Positions 23,348 through 27,298 of a stretch of DNA of 27,298 bases are shown in pieces (position 1 is the first letter of the stretch; each line of letters begins with the position of its first letter). The notes below the pieces were generated by a model. That model searched no databases. It was given only the letters and a program-made list of their open reading frames with translations, and was not told the DNA's origin. This DNA comes from JANWHZ01 sp035758575 (GTDB taxonomy: Bacteria; Patescibacteriota; Saccharimonadia; Saccharimonadales; UBA4665). The stretch covers positions 1-27,298 of the forward strand of contig DASTXH010000045.1 in assembly GCA_035758575.1 (NCBI GenBank), in the 5' to 3' direction. Made by a program: the position numbers and the translations under genes.

Positions 23348-23353
23348 ATTATA
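23348..23353 (-). promoter_or_regulatory. -10 box upstream of the broken 2H gene
   Basis: TATAAT on the minus strand, 31 bases before the ATG at 23316. No convincing -35. It lies in the divergent gap shared with the nucleotidyltransferase promoter. Confidence 0.45.
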
Positions 23354-23394
23354 CCGGTGAAACCTAGCCGGAATACATAAATAGTCGAGGACAC

Positions 23395-23403
23395 TGCTAC
23401 AAT
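23395..23403 (+). promoter_or_regulatory. Extended -10 promoter of the nucleotidyltransferase gene
   Basis: TGCTACAAT, nine bases before the ATG at 23413, with no Shine-Dalgarno. Predicts a leaderless mRNA. Confidence 0.6.
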
Positions 23404-23412
23404 GGACACGTT

Positions 23413-23823
23413 ATGCCATTCCCAAAGCTCACCAGGCCCCACGCAATCCGTATTGCCAGGCGGTTCGTTACAGATGTCCTGCCGAGCGAGACATGGTTTC
23501 AGCAGACGAAGCATACCATAAAGGCAGTAATCCTCTACGGTTCGACAGCAAAAGGCACCAACCGGCCAGATTCAGATATCGACCTTCTGGTCCTCATGCC
23601 GCTTACGCTTGAGGAACGATACACGCAAGGCGAATACTTCTACTACTACGATGGCAGAGAGATCAATATCGTCATACGTTCAATTGAACGCTTACGGCGT
23701 ATCGCCGAAGAGCACACCGATACGTTCCAGAAAGAGGTGTTCCGTGGCTCGGCTATCATTCAAGATGTGGATGGAGAAATGACTGGGCTCATTGAACGTA
23801 TAGCCCAAGTAAAAAATGTTTAG
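23413..23823 (+). CDS. Minimal nucleotidyltransferase-domain protein
   Basis: A 136-residue protein of the pol-beta nucleotidyltransferase superfamily. The signature is ILYG-S44-TAKGTNRP-D-S-D55-I-D57-LLVLMPL: the GS loop and the DxD metal-binding pair. A third acidic residue may be in REINIVIRS. No substrate-binding partner domain follows, so it is like the MNT proteins that often pair with HEPN proteins as antitoxins (MntA adds AMP to HepT), but no HepT neighbour is present. It could also act on RNA ends or small molecules. It ends in a four-base convergent overlap with the intact 2H gene. Confidence 0.88.
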   Translation: MPFPKLTRPHAIRIARRFVTDVLPSETWFQQTKHTIKAVILYGSTAKGTNRPDSDIDLLVLMPLTLEERYTQGEYFYYYDGREINIVIRSIERLRRIAEEHTDTFQKEVFRGSAIIQDVDGEMTGLIERIAQVKNV

Positions 23824-24293
23824 GACTTGTTGCGAGCTGCGGCCAACTCAAGCTTGGCGCGGACGACCCTTTTCTTCTCCACTACCTCTATAAGGTATGC
23901 GGCAGCACTAACTCGTCTGCTACCAGGCGTAAACTGCATGCCTTCTCTTTCGGTAATATGGGGCTTATGTCCATGGCCAATAAAGTCAGGATACTGATAT
24001 TCGGCTTCGATCCTATCAAGTAGTTTACATAGGTTATTATGTAGCCGCCTTTCACCTGAACTGTCCACCATATGTGCGATGACTTTCTTTGGTCCTAGTT
24101 GTGTGGTTTCGCCCAAAAGCAGGCTGACAGGCTCAGTCTCCATAAAGAGCGGTTGAACCTTCTCGGCTAACTCTTCGGGAGACAGACGAGATAAAAACCG
24201 GCTCATCAACGTAAGATGTGATGGCAGCTTATTATAGATCCTGCCTACATAGAGCGGTACGATCTCAAGCGTAAAAAGATAGCGGCGTTTCAT
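23820..24293 (-). CDS. 2H phosphoesterase / 2'-5' RNA ligase family protein
   Basis: A 157-residue protein with two HxT motifs: H26-L-T in LPSHLTLMSRF and H-I-T in HKPHITERE. These are the twin catalytic motifs of 2H enzymes, which open or close 2',3'-cyclic phosphates or 2'-5' bonds in RNA or small nucleotides. The ATG at 24293 was chosen because homology-like sequence begins at MKRRYLFTLEI and an extended -10 box lies eight bases before it. It is the intact counterpart of the broken 2H gene 500 bases away, though the two are not close copies. Confidence 0.85.
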   Translation of the reverse strand: MKRRYLFTLEIVPLYVGRIYNKLPSHLTLMSRFLSRLSPEELAEKVQPLFMETEPVSLLLGETTQLGPKKVIAHMVDSSGERRLHNNLCKLLDRIEAEYQYPDFIGHGHKPHITEREGMQFTPGSRRVSAAAYLIEVVEKKRVVRAKLELAAARNKS

Positions 24294-24301
24294 GTGTCTG
24301 G

Positions 24302-24310
24302 ATTGTAGCA
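24302..24310 (-). promoter_or_regulatory. Extended -10 promoter of the intact 2H gene
   Basis: On the minus strand TGCTACAAT, identical to the box before the nucleotidyltransferase gene, eight bases before the ATG at 24293. Predicts a leaderless mRNA. Confidence 0.6.
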
Positions 24311-24369
24311 TGCATGTTACTGCTCTGCGCTGGGCAATTCGCAAGAGCTAACCTAGATCACAAAGCCAC

Positions 24370-24972
24370 TCACATCAGCAACTTTTTCAGCTCCCGTACA
24401 GACGGCTCTGAAGAGTTCCGAATAAAACTGAGTGCGAAAAATACTGTAGCGATATGCAGACTCTGTTGGATTGCGCCGGGAGCATATACTTGGCTCAGGA
24501 AGGTCTGGAATGGAACTTTTTCTACAGCCAGGCTTTCTCCTACTTCAAGGTTCTGTTCATGGGTCAGGCTTCCGCCTACCGCCAAGAATGAATACAGTTT
24601 ATTCGTCTGGCTTGCAGGGTTCGGATAGCTAATGCCAACGTTATATAGCGTACCGCCGGTATAGCCCGTCTCTTCTTCAAGTTCGCGGCGTGCGGCAGCT
24701 TCAGGTGATGCATCTTCGGGTTCGATGCCGCCAGCTACCAGTTCGGAAAGATACGACTGTACACCATGTCGGTAGTGCCGGAGGGTGATAACATTATTAT
24801 CGGTATCGATGGCGAGGCAGTTGACCCAGTCGTTATATTCGATTACGTAATACTTATCTACTGTTCCGCCTTGCGGTGTTGTACAGGAATCAAGCCTGAG
24901 TTTCATAAACTTATCATTAACCAAATACTTTGAACTGTTGATTGTCCATTTCTGTAGGTTGTTGGTATCCAT
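24370..24972 (-). CDS. Nudix hydrolase (ADP-ribose pyrophosphatase-like)
   Basis: A 200-residue Nudix protein with the full box GGIEPEDASPEAAARRELEEETGY (pattern Gx5Ex7REUxEExGU), preceded by ITLRHYRHGVQSYLSELVAGG and followed by YPNPASQTNKLYSFLAVGG. This arrangement is typical of ADP-ribose and related nucleoside-diphosphate-sugar pyrophosphatases, which yield AMP plus ribose 5-phosphate; substrate not certain. AAGGGA precedes the ATG at 24972. It lies between the 2H gene and a P-loop kinase, all on the minus strand. Confidence 0.92.
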   Translation of the reverse strand: MDTNNLQKWTINSSKYLVNDKFMKLRLDSCTTPQGGTVDKYYVIEYNDWVNCLAIDTDNNVITLRHYRHGVQSYLSELVAGGIEPEDASPEAAARRELEEETGYTGGTLYNVGISYPNPASQTNKLYSFLAVGGSLTHEQNLEVGESLAVEKVPFQTFLSQVYAPGAIQQSLHIATVFFALSFIRNSSEPSVRELKKLLM

Positions 24973-25033
24973 ATTTTGTGATCCCTTCTCTATATGTTGA
25001 TTGCATTAAGCAAAACGGCCAGCAAATAACTCC

Positions 25034-25591
25034 TTACAGCTCCTCCCCCACCCACGCCACAATCCCGTCGCCATCCACCTTCGCAAAGTCAGTACTATCT
25101 ACTTCAATGATCTTACTCGGTATATCCAGCAGTTCCTTGCCACGGGCTAGCCGTAGTTCTAGGTCTTGCCTGCCTTCCTCGCCTTCAATATGGGTGACAT
25201 GACGGCTGTTGCTGGCTGCCCGTTCGGCGACGCGCTTCCGGATAATATCCGAATCGGCATAACAATAGACCTGTATGTACTTGGTGCCATACTTCTTGTG
25301 CCAGTTCTGAAGCTTTTCGTTGTCGAGTGCCGGGTCGAAGGTACTCTCAAATATAAGGGAGTTACCAACCCGTAGCTGTTCTTCAATAATATAGTCTATG
25401 ATCTTATAACTTGCTGATCCTGCTTTGCGTGACTCTACCCTGTCTTTCCAGCCATAGACATCAAACAGCATAACCTTCAGGTCATCCTTGCTGATGAGCG
25501 GTAGGTTAAGTTCCGCTGCCATTTTCTTGGCGAGGGTTGTCTTGCCCGCTCCGGGCAGCCCGAGTACCAGGATGAGTGTGGGATGGTTCAT
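25034..25591 (-). CDS. P-loop kinase (AAA family, polynucleotide-kinase/zeta-like)
   Basis: A 185-residue ATP-binding protein: Walker A GLPGAGKTT at residues 11-19, a SKDDLK segment after strand 2, LIFESTFDP, and a lid region with RKRVAERA. This layout is shared by small kinases such as the 5'-kinase domain of T4 polynucleotide kinase, zeta toxins and sugar kinases. The substrate cannot be assigned. No epsilon-like antitoxin is adjacent, so a zeta toxin is unlikely. The ATG at 25591 is six bases after an extended -10 box. Confidence 0.85.
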   Translation of the reverse strand: MNHPTLILVLGLPGAGKTTLAKKMAAELNLPLISKDDLKVMLFDVYGWKDRVESRKAGSASYKIIDYIIEEQLRVGNSLIFESTFDPALDNEKLQNWHKKYGTKYIQVYCYADSDIIRKRVAERAASNSRHVTHIEGEEGRQDLELRLARGKELLDIPSKIIEVDSTDFAKVDGDGIVAWVGEEL

Positions 25592-25597
25592 GGGGAT

Positions 25598-25606
25598 AGT
25601 GTAGCA
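25598..25606 (-). promoter_or_regulatory. Extended -10 promoter of the P-loop kinase gene
   Basis: Minus-strand TGCTACACT, six bases before the ATG at 25591, no Shine-Dalgarno. Predicts a leaderless mRNA. Confidence 0.55.
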
Positions 25607-25738
25607 TGGCGATGGGTATCATGAGCCGCGCTCGTAAATCGTCGAGTGACGTATCGTACCGCTGGAGCGTGCAAAATATGAAGCGTGGAGGCCGCCATAG
25701 TTGCAAAGCATACCGTTAAACATTAAGCTTATTAGTAA

Positions 25739-27055
25739 ATGGACAGCAAATCCGTACCTGCCGGCATCCTTCCCGACGCAGAAGAACCTCAAAATCCTCA
25801 GTCTTCCGATGAATCAAAATGGCAGCCCAAACAAAGTAAAAAGCGCCTTGTTATCACTAGCCTCATCATCGGCGTTATTGTTGGCGCAGCCGGTATTGCC
25901 GCTGGTTACTGGTATTTGGCGAATCGTACCTTCACGTCGCCAAAGGCTAGCACTACAGCACAAACAAAACCCACAGATCCATATGCAGGCTGGAAAACCT
26001 TCACGGATAGTGCTGTTGTCCCGCCCACAGGGATAAGCATCAAATATCCGTCCGACTGGCAAGTGAATACAGCGGGCACTAAAACGTATGGCTGGAGCAT
26101 CACAAGTGCGGCTGCTACTATAACCGTCAACGACCTATTCCTGGATAGTTCAAAGACCGCACGCCAAGGATGGGAGTTCTGCGCAGGAACGGACGCATGC
26201 CCCGGCACTGCTACCGACGATAAGACTATTAGCAGCAGCGAAACGACCACCAATGGATTCGATACTTACTCGGCAACTATCCAGAATAGCACCAGTACAT
26301 ACCACGTAACAGTTATACGAGGTGCGGCACAGCCAGACGGTACGGCGCCACACGTAATGTTCGCGACATCTAGTACCAATCAGACAGCGCTAAACACCTT
26401 TGCCAAAATTATGGCGAGTGTGACCTTCGATAAAGCATCCTCATCAACTGGTCCTTATGCAGGCTGGCAGTCATACGCTTCATCGTACGAAAAGCTGTCT
26501 TTCAAATATCCGTCCGGCTGGAAAATCAAAACCTACGACTATTCTACGCAAATAACTGGTGCCGATTCGGCTACGCTAACTAGTCCTTCGGGAGCAGTCA
26601 GCATGGTCTGGTATTCGGCTGTCCAGGGTATTGGCGGCGCCTGTAGCACCGAAGTCATGCCCGGCACCACCCCTAGCGACGGAAGCCTCGGACCCTGCCC
26701 ATACTGGTATGTCGAGCACAAACAAAAGTTAGCGGGTGCCGACTTGTACTATGTTGACGGCGTCGAAGAGTTGAGCGACGGCAAGGGATATATCCCCTGG
26801 TGCGGATTGCAGGCAGCCGACGGCATCACACAAAACCAAAGCAACATCGGATATATGGTCTTCCCATCTAAAACCAACCGTTCCAAGGCGTCAGACGGAC
26901 AAGACCTTGGCCCTATCCAAGTTGAGTTTGCCTGCGGGAATAATTTCACTGGGACAATACCATCGACTGGCACCTCAAAGGATCAAGCGGAGGCGTTTCT
27001 TACAAACCCAGAAATGCAACAGGCCAAACAAATCTTGCTAAGCGCAGCATATTAA
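25739..27055 (+). CDS. Membrane-anchored protein with two PsbP-like domains
   Basis: A 438-residue protein. A ~36-residue polar N-terminus precedes one membrane segment (LVITSLIIGVIVGAAGIAAGYWYL), leaving the rest outside the cell. A low-complexity linker rich in Thr, Ala and Lys leads to two related domains, beginning PYAGWKTFTDS...ISIKYPSDWQV (about residue 81) and PYAGWQSYASSYEKLSFKYPSGWKI (about residue 240). The KYPSxW pattern is that of PsbP/MOG1-like folds. The second domain has several cysteines. Function unknown; this type is frequent in Saccharibacteria. No clear Shine-Dalgarno before the ATG at 25739. It is followed eight bases later by another membrane-protein gene. Confidence 0.8.
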   Translation: MDSKSVPAGILPDAEEPQNPQSSDESKWQPKQSKKRLVITSLIIGVIVGAAGIAAGYWYLANRTFTSPKASTTAQTKPTDPYAGWKTFTDSAVVPPTGISIKYPSDWQVNTAGTKTYGWSITSAAATITVNDLFLDSSKTARQGWEFCAGTDACPGTATDDKTISSSETTTNGFDTYSATIQNSTSTYHVTVIRGAAQPDGTAPHVMFATSSTNQTALNTFAKIMASVTFDKASSSTGPYAGWQSYASSYEKLSFKYPSGWKIKTYDYSTQITGADSATLTSPSGAVSMVWYSAVQGIGGACSTEVMPGTTPSDGSLGPCPYWYVEHKQKLAGADLYYVDGVEELSDGKGYIPWCGLQAADGITQNQSNIGYMVFPSKTNRSKASDGQDLGPIQVEFACGNNFTGTIPSTGTSKDQAEAFLTNPEMQQAKQILLSAAY

Positions 27056-27062
27056 GGTAACT

Positions 27063-27298
27063 ATGGACACAAAAAAAGAAGACGGCTTAGGCTATCGGCC
27101 TAGGGATAAGGAGACCAAGCTTACCCGGTTACCTGATCGTCCGGAGTTCAACATGCCCGGTGCTAAAGCTAAGCGGCATCCATTGATTCGTATTCTTGCG
27201 ATCATATTACTCGGGCTATTCTTAAGTGCAGGCATACTGGCGTACCGTTATTACAGATTTGCATCTGATAGCCGAGCTACTTCCATAAGCGACCCGGC
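27063..27298 (+). CDS. Partial membrane protein, cut by the window end
   Basis: The ATG at 27063 lies seven bases after the stop of the PsbP-like gene, so the two are co-transcribed. The visible 78 codons give a charged N-terminus (MDTKKEDGLGYRPRDKETK) and a membrane segment (LIRILAIILLGLFLSAGILAYRYY) and then an external start. The topology matches the preceding gene, and it may be another anchored surface protein. The frame stays open to the last base. Confidence 0.75.
   Translation, partial: MDTKKEDGLGYRPRDKETKLTRLPDRPEFNMPGAKAKRHPLIRILAIILLGLFLSAGILAYRYYRFASDSRATSISDP

Noticed and set aside
25034..25591. Zeta toxin of a toxin-antitoxin pair
   Set aside because: Only the general P-loop kinase layout is visible and no small antitoxin gene is adjacent.
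1..27298. UGA recoding as glycine (SR1/Gracilibacteria code)
   Set aside because: TGA ends several genes at the expected length, such as the ATGA overlaps at 5811, 8727 and 12966.
1..27298. CRISPR array
   Set aside because: No regularly spaced repeats; the only tandem repeat is the 12-base hsdS unit.

Overview
Organism: the gene set points to a bacterium of the Candidate Phyla Radiation, most likely Candidatus Saccharibacteria (TM7). The clues are a replication-relaxation protein, a 922-residue TraD/VirD4-like coupling ATPase in two-membrane-segment form, small secreted CHAP and amidase proteins, and a lipoprotein-like protein with PYAGW...KYPSxW repeats. TGA is a true stop throughout, which argues against the lineages that read UGA as glycine (SR1/Gracilibacteria). 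This placement is inference from gene content only. Layout: bases 1-141 hold the end of a chromosomal flank and a complete tRNA-Gln(CUG). A large serine recombinase lies against its 3' end, and its last 25 codons are read from the antisense strand of the tRNA. This marks the left end of an integrated element. The recombinase has a small coupled partner and a divergent XRE regulator (1.7-2.2 kb). Then come a replication-relaxation protein and two small accessory genes of types common in phages and mobile elements (DUF7249-like, DUF3768), 2.4-3.9 kb. A ~120 bp palindromic element separates these from a defence block (4.1-15.1 kb): a DUF4209 protein with a HEPN-like RNxxxHG motif, a frameshifted membrane protein, then a type I restriction-modification operon (hsdM, a possible HEPN-like small protein, hsdS, hsdR), a bridging 60-codon ORF, a DUF2130 putative nuclease and a PRiA4_ORF3 protein. 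Most of these genes overlap by 4-11 bases, so they form chains of translational coupling. From 15.1 to 18.7 kb on the minus strand is a transfer operon: a small unknown protein, a RadC-like JAMM protein and the coupling ATPase. Upstream of it is a 340 bp gene-free stretch with a folded RNA candidate whose three CTAGCAAG-type segments can pair in two exclusive ways. Next, on the plus strand, come a second XRE regulator preceded by palindromes, a secreted amidase, a membrane protein and a CHAP-domain protein (19.1-22.0 kb), which look like wall-opening functions for transfer, then a further HTH protein. The last 4.5 kb looks less mobile: a broken and an intact 2H phosphoesterase around a minimal nucleotidyltransferase, a Nudix hydrolase, a P-loop kinase, a membrane-anchored protein with duplicated PsbP-like domains and the start of another membrane protein. 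No second copy of the tRNA end was found, so the right boundary of the element is unknown. Regulation: several first genes of transcription units have an extended -10 box (often TGCTAnAnT) only 6-9 bases before the start codon, which predicts leaderless mRNAs. Genes inside operons use Shine-Dalgarno sites or overlaps instead.
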